A stretch of DNA of 35,540 bases from Treponema sp. (GTDB lineage Bacteria; Spirochaetota; Spirochaetia; Treponematales; Treponemataceae): contig JAGCVK010000036.1 of NCBI GenBank assembly GCA_017962415.1, positions 1 to 35,540 of the forward strand. Reading direction: 5' to 3'. Below are positions 8,461-15,206 of the stretch, piece by piece. The translations under genes and the position numbers were made by a program. Within the stretch, counting starts at the first letter, position 1, and each line of letters begins with the position of its first letter. The notes beneath the pieces were generated by a model. That model was not told the DNA's origin and made no database searches. It worked only from the letters and a program-made list of their open reading frames with translations.

Positions 8461-8901
8461 TCACATAAATGCCAGTAAACCATAAGGATCTTCCCAAACA
8501 GAGCCGTCCACATATTCAATTTTTCTAATAAAAAGATAATCTACCATAAGAAGATATTCGGGAACTTCATTAATATAAGAATCAAGACTCAAGCACGTTG
8601 AAAATAATTCTCCCAAACCAACTTCATTTTCAATAATAAAAGAAATTTCGTCCCAATATTCAACCGCCGGCTCACCGTCCCTATCAAAAAGATAAAAAAC
8701 AACTTCAAAATTTTTTACGGATTTTTCAGAAGAATTACAAAAATCAATATTTACACCGCAATTCTGATAATCAGTTGAATTTTCATCTATAACAAATTGA
8801 GCATTCAGCTGGTATGGAATATTTTCAAACGAAAATGCCGTAAAACAAATCAAAAACGCCATAAAAAAAACAATCACTTTTCTAAAATTATTCTTTTTCA
8901 T
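8461..8901 (-). CDS. small secreted protein of unknown function
   Basis: I do not recognise this 146-residue protein. It begins with a signal peptide or membrane anchor (MKKNNFRKVIVFFMAFLICF, then TAFSFEN), followed by a short acidic, aromatic-rich domain with two cysteines (CGVNIDFC) and sequence such as VKNFEVVFYLFDRDGEP, which looks like a beta-sandwich fold. The frame opens 12 codons further upstream, but the start at 8901 is chosen because of an ideal AGGAGG seven bases before it and because the signal peptide starts there. Its start lies inside the last 14 bases of the 99-residue gene upstream, so the two are probably translationally coupled. It is the last gene of the ATPase operon. 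Confidence 0.8.
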   Translation of the reverse strand: MKKNNFRKVIVFFMAFLICFTAFSFENIPYQLNAQFVIDENSTDYQNCGVNIDFCNSSEKSVKNFEVVFYLFDRDGEPAVEYWDEISFIIENEVGLGELFSTCLSLDSYINEVPEYLLMVDYLFIRKIEYVDGSVWEDPYGLLAFM

Positions 8902-9187
8902 CAATACAATCCTCCTTTGATTTTTTATATAAAGCAAAATTAAAATCAGAAATTTTCCCCTCTTTTTTTGCTCTATTAATATTTGAAACTGAATTAGAAA
9001 AATACAACGGGCAGCGCCTTAAAAATCTTTGCCGGCAAAAAGAAAACTTTACACCGGTTATGCTCAAAATAGGCTCGCCTTTTATCATTGCCTGCCTTAA
9101 AAACAGTTTATGTTCCGCTCCATTTTTGCGATAATAAATACAAAACTGATTTTTTTGCAAACATTTCTGCAAACTTTTTGATTTCAT
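8888..9187 (-). CDS. small basic Cys-containing protein of unknown function
   Basis: A 99-residue product rich in Lys/Arg with five cysteines (C9, C16, C51, C59, C94 by my count) and no signal peptide or membrane segment. I do not recognise it. An excellent ribosome-binding site (AAGGAGGATTTCTT before ATG) argues that it is translated. It starts 17 bases after the stop of the GspE-like ATPase gene and overlaps the next gene by 14 bases, so it is the middle member of a three-gene operon. It might assist the ATPase or be a DNA- or RNA-binding protein, but no motif shows this. Confidence 0.7.
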   Translation of the reverse strand: MKSKSLQKCLQKNQFCIYYRKNGAEHKLFLRQAMIKGEPILSITGVKFSFCRQRFLRRCPLYFSNSVSNINRAKKEGKISDFNFALYKKSKEDCIDEKE

Positions 9188-9204
9188 AAGAAATCCTCCT
9201 TGAT

Positions 9205-10296
9205 TTAACTTTCATATACTTTCCTCCCTGAAATATATTTTTTATACAAAGGAACACGCTCGCGCCTGGATTTTTTAACAGCAGATTTCTTTTCGTTCGG
9301 ATTTTTTCCCAAAAGTAAGTTCTTTGTTGCCTGCAAAAGTTCAGAATAATTAGTGAAATGCTCCATACAAGACTCGAGTTCAGAATCTAAAACTACTTTT
9401 TGTAATTTTTTAGCTGGCAAAACAACATCAGCATAAAGCCTGATTTCACAGCCAATATAATTAAGCCCCTGACAAATTGTTCCCAAAATAACTTGAAACA
9501 AAAGATTTCGTTCTATTCCAAGAATTTCAAGCTGCAAAACAGCTTCTTCAAAACTTCCAGCATTAAGAGTTGCAAAAACAAGATACCCGGTAAGACAAGA
9601 ACGAATTGCTGCGGCCGCGCTTTGTTTATCGCAAATCTCGCCAATCATAATCACATCTGGTTCCTGCTTAAAATTTTGGTTTAGATTATCAGAAAACTCT
9701 TTTTCCACATCAATTTTTGCTTGAGCCACACACGGAATTAAATAATCAAAAGCTTTTTCAAAGTTTATGATTTTTTTAGAACCGTAGGCTGCTTTTTCAA
9801 TTTCCGCAAACAAAGACGCAATAGTCGTGGATTTTCCAGAACTCGCACCGCCACACACAAGAATAAGCCCGCACTTTTTTGCAACAATTTGCCTTAACTT
9901 TTCGCATTGCTCACTATTAAAACCAAGACTTTCAATTGAAGGCGGAAGCTTTTGCCTATTCAAATACGTTTTTAAAGAAACAGAATCAGCCGCACGCCAG
10001 TTTTTTGCGATTTTAAGTTCCTTTTTATAAAGTTTTGAAACACAATCTTTAAGCTGCCTGTGCGTTCCCTTTATAAATTCAACCGAAGGAAGATTTTTAT
10101 AGTTTTCTGGACAATCTTTTATTCTTGAAACTCTTTGAAGATGATTAAAAAACGCATTTTTCAGCTGCCCGCAAAGTACAGAATCCTTTTTGTTTTCAAG
10201 CAAAAATTTAATATTTGAGCCATTTTGCTCCAAAACCGCAGCCCCATAATAAAGACTATACGCCGGTGTAAGTTTAAAATCGAATCTGCTGTTCAC
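9205..10296 (-). CDS. degenerate GspE/PilT-like secretion or pilus ATPase
   Basis: A 363-residue protein related to type II secretion/type IV pilus/competence assembly ATPases. Walker A is GGASSGKST (139-147). The Walker B region reads PDVIMIGEICD, where the family has GEIRD. The His-box region TGYLVFATLNAGS lacks the usual histidine (family TGHLVxxTLHTN). The Asp-box region reads INFEKAFDY instead of a TIEDPVEY-like motif. The CxxC zinc module of GspE is not seen. It keeps the nucleotide-binding fold but may be weakly active or adapted. Start choice: GTG at 10296 follows GGGGGAAA at good spacing; a TTG at 10368 in the same frame would add 24 residues but has no well-spaced ribosome-binding site. 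It heads the operon with the two small genes at 9187 and 8901. Known roles of relatives suggest pilus- or DNA-uptake-linked work. Confidence 0.72.
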   Translation of the reverse strand: MNSRFDFKLTPAYSLYYGAAVLEQNGSNIKFLLENKKDSVLCGQLKNAFFNHLQRVSRIKDCPENYKNLPSVEFIKGTHRQLKDCVSKLYKKELKIAKNWRAADSVSLKTYLNRQKLPPSIESLGFNSEQCEKLRQIVAKKCGLILVCGGASSGKSTTIASLFAEIEKAAYGSKKIINFEKAFDYLIPCVAQAKIDVEKEFSDNLNQNFKQEPDVIMIGEICDKQSAAAAIRSCLTGYLVFATLNAGSFEEAVLQLEILGIERNLLFQVILGTICQGLNYIGCEIRLYADVVLPAKKLQKVVLDSELESCMEHFTNYSELLQATKNLLLGKNPNEKKSAVKKSRRERVPLYKKYISGRKVYES

Positions 10297-10319
10297 TTGC
10301 TTTCCCCCAATTTTTTTTA

Positions 10320-10421
10320 CTAAAAAACGAGACAGAAAAATCTTGAGTTTTGAAAAAACAATCGCCAAGCCTGCTTTTTGCCGAGATTTTGAAGCAAAAC
10401 AAGAACATCATATTTTTTCAT
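10320..10421 (-). CDS. possible 33-codon upstream ORF before the GspE-like gene
   Basis: A short ORF starting with ATG at 10421 encodes MKKYDVLVLLQNLGKKQAWR and 13 further residues, ending in TAG 23 bases before the GTG start of the ATPase gene. Its amino-acid make-up looks protein-like, but the ribosome-binding site (AGAAAG) is weak. It could be a real small protein, a leader peptide, or a chance ORF. It overlaps the alternative TTG-initiated extension of the ATPase in another frame. Confidence 0.3.
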   Translation of the reverse strand: MKKYDVLVLLQNLGKKQAWRLFFQNSRFFCLVF

Positions 10422-10593
10422 AAAATTTTATTACTTTCTGAAATAATCTAAAAACACATATAAGCTGCAGTTAAAAAATTTCTTTTGTGCAACCGCAAAA
10501 GCAGCAAAAGTCCTTTTGTAACTTCAAACCAATCTGTAAAACTTTTAGCTTTCAAAAAATCAAAAATAACCAGCCCAAGATTTTCCGGCCCCG

Positions 10594-10631
10594 CATATAT
10601 ATATTTCCTTCATATTCGTTTTTAGACAAAA
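10594..10631 (-). promoter_or_regulatory. shared upstream element, copy B (toward the ATPase operon)
   Basis: Reading on the minus strand: T-rich tract, then TTTTGTCTAAAAACGAATAT, then GG and ATATATATG. It matches copy A (20223-20261, before ssb) at about 34 of 39 positions with a one-base gap, and a more diverged copy C lies at 24601-24641. The stretch GGCCGGAAA follows a short way downstream in both A and B. Its position, 300 bases before the ATPase start, suggests a regulatory or promoter element. Confidence 0.5.
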
Positions 10632-10687
10632 AAAATCAAAAAAACTTAAAAAAAACAGTCTTTTTTTTGCAAAAAATCATAAAAAAC

Positions 10688-10716
10688 TTGACACAAAATA
10701 TTTTTGGCATTATATT
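10688..10716 (+). promoter_or_regulatory. near-consensus promoter of the padR operon
   Basis: A perfect -35 TTGACA (10688-10693), exactly 17 bases, and -10 TATATT (10711-10716, one mismatch). Transcription should begin near 10723, inside the repeated operator sequence that follows, which would allow tight repression. Confidence 0.8.
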
Positions 10717-10718
10717 TT

Positions 10719-10790
10719 ACTACGTCAGCCGTAGTACGACAGTCGTTGCAACGTTTTACGAAGTAACGACAGCCGTAGCAACGACAGACG
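10719..10790. promoter_or_regulatory. repeat-rich operator, probable PadR binding region
   Basis: Between the -10 and the padR start lie two imperfect direct repeats of about 25 bases (10721-10745 and 10765-10790), both containing CAGCCGTAG and ACGACAG. Inverted elements are embedded: ACTACG/CGTAGT (10719-10735), a perfect palindrome CGTTGCAACG (10744-10753), and TCGTTGC/GCAACGA (10743-10749 with 10778-10784). The region covers the expected transcription start. PadR proteins commonly repress their own operon, so autoregulation is inferred. Confidence 0.6.
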
Positions 10791-10800
10791 GAGGTTGTAA

Positions 10801-11136
10801 ATGACAGCAATCAGTAGTGATGTTATACGCGGTTATAACGACACAATGATTTTGTATTTGCTCCATAAAAAACCTTCGTATGGCTACGAAATTTCCAAAG
10901 ATATAAAATCTTTATCTGCGGAAAAATACATAATAAAGGAAACAACCCTTTATTCTGCGTTTACAAGAATGGAAGCCAACGGTTATGTAGAGTCTTATTC
11001 TCAGGAAGCTGAGAACGGCAAGCGAAGAACTTACTACCGCATAACAGACAAAGGTCGGAGTTATTACAAAGAAAAATGCGAAGAGTGGCACCTCACAAAA
11101 GAGGTTGTAGAAAAATTTTGCAGTAATGAGGTTTAG
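10801..11136 (+). CDS. PadR family transcriptional regulator
   Basis: A 111-residue winged-helix DNA-binding protein of the short PadR group. Typical motifs: GYNDTMILYLLHKKPSYGYEI at the N-terminus, the recognition-helix segment ETTLYSAFTRMEANGYV, and the wing NGKRRTYYRITDKG. The C-terminal helix would form the dimer interface. GGAGG stands six bases before the ATG. It is the first gene of an operon, three bases before the HAAS-type membrane protein gene, an arrangement familiar from PadR-HAAS-DUF4097 envelope-stress modules. The effector is unknown. The operator-like repeats immediately upstream suggest self-repression. Confidence 0.92.
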   Translation: MTAISSDVIRGYNDTMILYLLHKKPSYGYEISKDIKSLSAEKYIIKETTLYSAFTRMEANGYVESYSQEAENGKRRTYYRITDKGRSYYKEKCEEWHLTKEVVEKFCSNEV

Positions 11137-11139
11137 GGA

Positions 11140-12132
11140 ATGGAAACAATCAGAAATTATTTGGAATCTATGTTTAGGGGGCTTCCTTTAACAAACAAAG
11201 TTATGCGTGCAAAATCTGAACTTTTACAGATGATGGAAGATAAATATACTGAACTTATAAAAGACGGCAAAACAGAAAATGAAGCAGTTGGCGAAGTAAT
11301 TCAGAATTTTGGAAACCTCGAAGATATTGCAGAAGATTTGGGCATTAAAGACATAATTAATCAGTCAAAATACACAGAAGTAAAGCGCCGCAAGCTTTCT
11401 TTCGACGAGCTTTCTGAATATCTTGTGCAGAAAAAACGCTCCATAATTTTTAAGGCGCTTGGAATTGCTTTGTGTATTTTCTGCGTGGCTTTTAATATGA
11501 TTTGCGACGCAATCAGACTTCCAAGTTTTTTTGGTCCAAGTCTTATGTTTATAAGCGCAGGCGTTGGAATTGTTTTTATAAGCCTTTCGCGTTCATATAT
11601 TGAAAGATGGGCTTTTTTAAAGGATGAACCTTGCAGCATAGATTCAGTTTCAATTGATTACCTGAAAAAGAAAGCACGAGATTTTACCTCAACTTACACC
11701 GTACTTTCTTCTATTGGAATACTTTTGTGCATTTTCTGCTTTGTTCCAGAAATTGTATTTGATGAAATCGATATTAGATTTATTCAGGAATTAGGCGGCG
11801 TGGGACTTTTTTCCTTTATTGCTACGGGAGTTTTTCTTTTAGTTTACGCAAGAAAAATGAAAAAAACTTTTATTAATTTGCTTGGAACAAATAACAAAAT
11901 AGATTTTGATAAAAAAATGGAGAATGATATGATTGAAAACAAAACTGCAAAAGCAATTTTAGATGTTTATTGGACAATAATTACTTGTATTTACCTTTCA
12001 ATAAGTTTTTTGACTTTCGATTGGGAAATCACCTGGATTATCTGGCCGGTAGCAGCTATTGCAAAAACAATTATCAAAGCAATTTTTATAAATCAAAAAG
12101 CAGAAGATAAAAAAGCTCAAGAAGAAGACTAA
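11140..12132 (+). CDS. HAAS/permease-prefix-domain membrane protein
   Basis: A 330-residue membrane protein. Residues 1-75 form a charged helical HAAS/permease-prefix-type domain (MRAKSELLQMMEDKYTEL, GKTENEAVGEVIQNFGN) like that encoded after padR genes. Six predicted membrane helices follow, at roughly 94-117, 128-150, 183-206, 216-238, 265-288 and 292-314. The C-terminus is a short charged cytoplasmic tail. The role is probably signal sensing or control of the PadR partner; no transport motif is visible. The start is three bases after the padR stop, with GAGG inside the padR end as ribosome-binding site, so the two are coupled. DUF4097 follows after 13 bases. Confidence 0.8.
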   Translation: METIRNYLESMFRGLPLTNKVMRAKSELLQMMEDKYTELIKDGKTENEAVGEVIQNFGNLEDIAEDLGIKDIINQSKYTEVKRRKLSFDELSEYLVQKKRSIIFKALGIALCIFCVAFNMICDAIRLPSFFGPSLMFISAGVGIVFISLSRSYIERWAFLKDEPCSIDSVSIDYLKKKARDFTSTYTVLSSIGILLCIFCFVPEIVFDEIDIRFIQELGGVGLFSFIATGVFLLVYARKMKKTFINLLGTNNKIDFDKKMENDMIENKTAKAILDVYWTIITCIYLSISFLTFDWEITWIIWPVAAIAKTIIKAIFINQKAEDKKAQEED

Positions 12133-12145
12133 TAGGAGTGTAAAG

Positions 12146-12910
12146 ATGAAAAAATCGGTTCTTGTAACAATTCTTGGAATAATAACAATTGGCTGTATAA
12201 TTTTCGGCTCGTTTAAGAATTTGAACTTAAAATCAAATTGGCATAAAGGCGAACATGGTCATTTTGACTGGTCTTTCAATTTTGATGATGACGAAGATGA
12301 AGAAATCATCGAAAAAACTGATGAAAATGCAAACGAAACTTCTGGAAAAAAAGGCTATTTTTCTTCAAACCTCGAAGCATTTTCTTCTATTAAAGTAAAA
12401 GCGAACGTAATGGGCGTTAATATTGAAGAAGGTGATTCCTTTCGCATTGAAGCAAAATATTCAAAAGAATCGCTTAAACCCAGTTTTTCTGTTCGCGATG
12501 GAGTACTTTCAATTACTCAGCAAAAACTTAAAGGAAACAATGGAAACAATAATTGTAAAGTTTCAATTACTGTTCCAGCTGGCACAAAGTTTAATTCTGT
12601 TGATGTAAAACTGAATGTTGGCGATTTTGAAATTGAAAATTTTGCCGGAAATTCTTTTAAGGCAAAAATCAACGTTGGCGAAATTGACTTGTACAATTGC
12701 AATTTTGACTTAATTACTTGCGAATCAAATGTTGGCGAAATTGATATTAATACAGGCTCGGATACTTCAAAATATGATATTGATTTAAAAACCAATATTG
12801 GCGAAGTAAAAGTTAACGGTAAATCATATAGAAAAAAGTACAACGCAAGAGGCAAAGGAAACGGCAGCATAAAAGTCGTTACAAATGTCGGCGCAATCAG
12901 AGTTAATTAA
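12146..12910 (+). CDS. DUF4097-type beta-strand-repeat protein, membrane- or lipid-anchored
   Basis: A 254-residue protein with an N-terminal hydrophobic anchor (SVLVTILGIITIGCIIFGSF). The Cys in ITIGC could be a lipobox, or the segment may be a plain membrane anchor. An acidic linker (DDDEDEEIIEKTDENAN) leads to a repeat domain with the DUF4097 pattern: LNVGDFEIENFAG, INVGEIDLYNC, SNVGEIDINTG, TNIGEVKVNG and TNVGAIRVN, spaced about 20 residues apart as in a right-handed beta solenoid. It sits in the PadR-HAAS-DUF4097 operon, which in other bacteria is thought to respond to envelope conditions; the precise role is unknown. TAGGAG precedes the ATG. Confidence 0.83.
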   Translation: MKKSVLVTILGIITIGCIIFGSFKNLNLKSNWHKGEHGHFDWSFNFDDDEDEEIIEKTDENANETSGKKGYFSSNLEAFSSIKVKANVMGVNIEEGDSFRIEAKYSKESLKPSFSVRDGVLSITQQKLKGNNGNNNCKVSITVPAGTKFNSVDVKLNVGDFEIENFAGNSFKAKINVGEIDLYNCNFDLITCESNVGEIDINTGSDTSKYDIDLKTNIGEVKVNGKSYRKKYNARGKGNGSIKVVTNVGAIRVN

Positions 12911-12939
12911 TTTTTTGATATAAGGAAGGAAGATAGAAA

Positions 12940-13905
12940 ATGAAAAAGAAAATTATTTTGGCATTTGCTTTAATTTGCGCATTTGTACCAGCTTTTGCGC
13001 AGGAAAAAACTTCACTTGAAAATGTAAATTTTGTGCTTGCAACAAAATCTCAGGCTAAAAAACTTTTAGCAGAAGATGATGAATTTGTAAGTGCACAATC
13101 TGATTTTGACCGCTCTGCAAGACTTAAGGTTTCAAAACCAGTTTCAAAAGAAGAATATTTAAAATTTGTTTCAGCACAAGCAATGGATTGGACAAAATCC
13201 GAAAAAAAGGTTTTTGAAGAAACTTTCAAAAAAATCAAAGAGCTTGGAAAACCTTACAATCTTGAATTTCCAAAAAATGTGTATTTTGTAAAAACAACTG
13301 GCCGCGAAGAAGGAATGGCTTCTTATTGCAGAAATAAAAACGTTGTTGTAATTTCACAGCCAATGGCAGCTGGAACCGATAATATACAAAATCTTTGTAT
13401 TCATGAGTTGTTCCATATTTATTCAAAGAACAATCTTGATGTAAGAGAAAAATTGTATAACAAACTTGGCTATTACAAAACAGGAAATCTTGAATTGCCT
13501 GCCGCTCTTGCAAAAATCAAAATTACAAATCCTGATTCTGTTGTAAACAATTATTACTTTAAAGGAACTGTAAACGGCGAACCTGCAAATGTAATGCCTT
13601 TACTTTTAGCAGCAGCTCCATACGATGAGCAAAAAGGCGGAGAATTTTTTGAATATATGACTTTCCTTTTTGCAGAAGTAAAGCTTGGCGAGCCTTGCAC
13701 TTTAGCAGTAGAAAACGGCAATTTAAAATTGATTCAGTTTGATCAAGTAACTGATTATATGGAAAAAGTTGGAATGAACACAGACTATGTAATTCACGCA
13801 GAAGAAATTCTTGCAGACAATTTTGTAATTCTTTTGAACGGCAAAACCGACATTCCAAGTCCACAAGTTATTGATTCAATGAAAGAAATATTACAATTGA
13901 AATAA
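12940..13905 (+). CDS. secreted HExxH zinc metallopeptidase, gluzincin-like
   Basis: A 321-residue protein with a signal peptide (MKKKIILAFALICAFVPAFA, then QEK), so exported. It carries a zinc-metallopeptidase motif HELFH (155-159) in the context LCIHELFHIYSKN, and a downstream HAEEILADNF (286-295), whose glutamate fits the third zinc ligand of MA-clan gluzincins. I do not recognise a named family. The gene lies 29 bases after the DUF4097 gene with AAGGAAGGAAG before its ATG, so it is probably in the PadR-controlled operon. An envelope-stress or cell-wall proteolysis role is possible but inferred from context. The spacing between motifs (about 130 residues) is longer than in thermolysin, as in some other gluzincins. 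Confidence 0.72.
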   Translation: MKKKIILAFALICAFVPAFAQEKTSLENVNFVLATKSQAKKLLAEDDEFVSAQSDFDRSARLKVSKPVSKEEYLKFVSAQAMDWTKSEKKVFEETFKKIKELGKPYNLEFPKNVYFVKTTGREEGMASYCRNKNVVVISQPMAAGTDNIQNLCIHELFHIYSKNNLDVREKLYNKLGYYKTGNLELPAALAKIKITNPDSVVNNYYFKGTVNGEPANVMPLLLAAAPYDEQKGGEFFEYMTFLFAEVKLGEPCTLAVENGNLKLIQFDQVTDYMEKVGMNTDYVIHAEEILADNFVILLNGKTDIPSPQVIDSMKEILQLK

Positions 13906-13931
13906 AAAGGTTAAAGGGATAATATGGATAT

Positions 13932-15095
13932 ATGATAATTTCAAATCGTGTTAAAAATCTAAATCCATATGTCCCGGGCGAACAACCTAAAGATCGCCCT
14001 TACATTAAACTTAATGCAAATGAAAATCCATATCCGCCAAGTCCAAAAGCGATTAACGCGGTTATGGATTTTGTAAAAAATAATCCTGAAAAACTGGGAC
14101 TTTACCCAGATCCAGATTCTCTTGAACTGCACGCTGCAATTGCCGAAATGCTCAATAAAAGTGGCGGTGTTTTGTGCCGTGCCCGCGTAGAAAATGGCGA
14201 AGTTCAGCCTTCAGAACAGGATAAACTTCCTTTTACAGTTACTCCAGATATGATTTACACAGGAAACGGCTCAGATGAAGTGCTTTCCTTTGTATTTTAT
14301 GCCTTTTTTGATTCTTCAAAACATTTTGTAATGCCGCAATTTACTTACAGCTTTTATCCGGTTTATGCAGGCTTTTACAATATTCCAATGGATCAAGTTC
14401 CGCTAAAAGCTGACTGGAGCCTTGATACAGACGAAATGTTAAAGCGCGAAGGCAAAAATGGCGGTGGAATTATTTTTGCAAACCCAAATGCACCAACCGG
14501 ACTTGGCTTAACAAGAGAACAGGTTCGTCAAATGTTAAAAAAAGCAAATAGCGACGATATTTTTATTGTTGACGAAGCTTATGTTGATTTTGGCGGCGAA
14601 TCTTGTATTGGACTTTTAGCTGAATTTAAAAACCTTGTGATTGTAAGAACATTTTCTAAGAGCCTTTGCGGAGCTGGCCAGCGACTTGGCTACATTGTTT
14701 CAAATCCGGAACTTGTGAATATTGTAACAACTGTAAAAAACAGCGTAAATCACTTTCCAATTGACGCTGTTGCTCAGGTTAGCGGAACTGCTGCCTGCCG
14801 CGATGTTGCTTATTATGTTGAAACTTCGCGCAAGGTTGCTGATGAACGCGACAAGTTTTATAACTTTTTGAGCGAAAAAGGGTTTTATGTATTAAAGAGC
14901 GAAACAAACTTTTTGTTTGCTAAACACCCAAAAATCAGCGGCGATGAACTTTACAAAAAAATCAAAGAGCAAGGACTTTTAATAAGACACTTTGCAACAA
15001 AAGGAATAGAAGATTTTGTTCGTATAACAATTGGAACTGCTGAACAAATGGAAAAACTTAGACTTTCATTTGAGACTGTTATTAAAGAAATCTAA
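13932..15095 (+). CDS. hisC: histidinol-phosphate aminotransferase
   Basis: PLP-dependent transaminase that converts imidazole acetol phosphate and glutamate to histidinol phosphate in histidine synthesis; cytoplasmic. Class I/II aminotransferase motifs: KLNANENPYPPS (26-37), LGLYPDPDSLEL (55-66), TGNGSDEVLSF (110-120), NPNAPTG (184-190), DEAYVDF (214-220) and TFSKSLCGAGQRLGY with PLP lysine Lys243. An extra segment around residues 78-102 lengthens the protein slightly. ATG at 13932 is chosen; a tiny ORF (ATG GAT ATA TGA) starts at 13924 behind AAAGGG and its stop overlaps this ATG. No other his gene is adjacent, so an aromatic aminotransferase role is possible. Confidence 0.88.
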   Translation: MIISNRVKNLNPYVPGEQPKDRPYIKLNANENPYPPSPKAINAVMDFVKNNPEKLGLYPDPDSLELHAAIAEMLNKSGGVLCRARVENGEVQPSEQDKLPFTVTPDMIYTGNGSDEVLSFVFYAFFDSSKHFVMPQFTYSFYPVYAGFYNIPMDQVPLKADWSLDTDEMLKREGKNGGGIIFANPNAPTGLGLTREQVRQMLKKANSDDIFIVDEAYVDFGGESCIGLLAEFKNLVIVRTFSKSLCGAGQRLGYIVSNPELVNIVTTVKNSVNHFPIDAVAQVSGTAACRDVAYYVETSRKVADERDKFYNFLSEKGFYVLKSETNFLFAKHPKISGDELYKKIKEQGLLIRHFATKGIEDFVRITIGTAEQMEKLRLSFETVIKEI

Positions 15096-15104
15096 GTGGG
15101 GCGT

Positions 15105-15199
15105 TGCGGGGTAAACTGCGAAGCTGTTTATCCCCGCAGAAGGGGTAGCGGAAAACCGCAGGTTTGGAGCGAGGGGAAGGCATTCCCCTCCTAAAGGAG
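15105..15199 (+). repeat. GC-rich multi-hairpin intergenic element with possible control of the following start site
   Basis: The hisC-phosphoesterase gap is far more G/C-rich than its surroundings and holds three hairpins in series: TGCGGGGTAAAC (15105-15116) with GTTTATCCCCGCA (15126-15138, one bulge), GCGG/CCGC (15148-15159), and a perfect 8-bp GAGGGGAA/TTCCCCTC (15171-15190). CTCC (15188-15191) can alternatively pair with GGAG (15196-15199) of the ribosome-binding site, excluding the third hairpin. It looks like a REP-like dispersed repeat or a structured leader; copy number elsewhere is not known to me. Confidence 0.55.
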
Positions 15200-15206
15200 A
15201 ATTTTA

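Noticed and set aside
10297..10368. Upstream TTG start for the GspE-like ATPase
   Set aside because: AGCAGG lies only one base before the TTG, while the GTG at 10296 follows GGGGGAAA at a normal distance. Not excluded, but less likely.
10487..10804. Plus-strand ORF of 105 codons before padR
   Set aside because: It runs through copy B, the padR promoter and the operator repeats, has low-complexity Lys/Asn/Phe composition, and overlaps the padR start. It is best explained as chance in AT-rich non-coding DNA.
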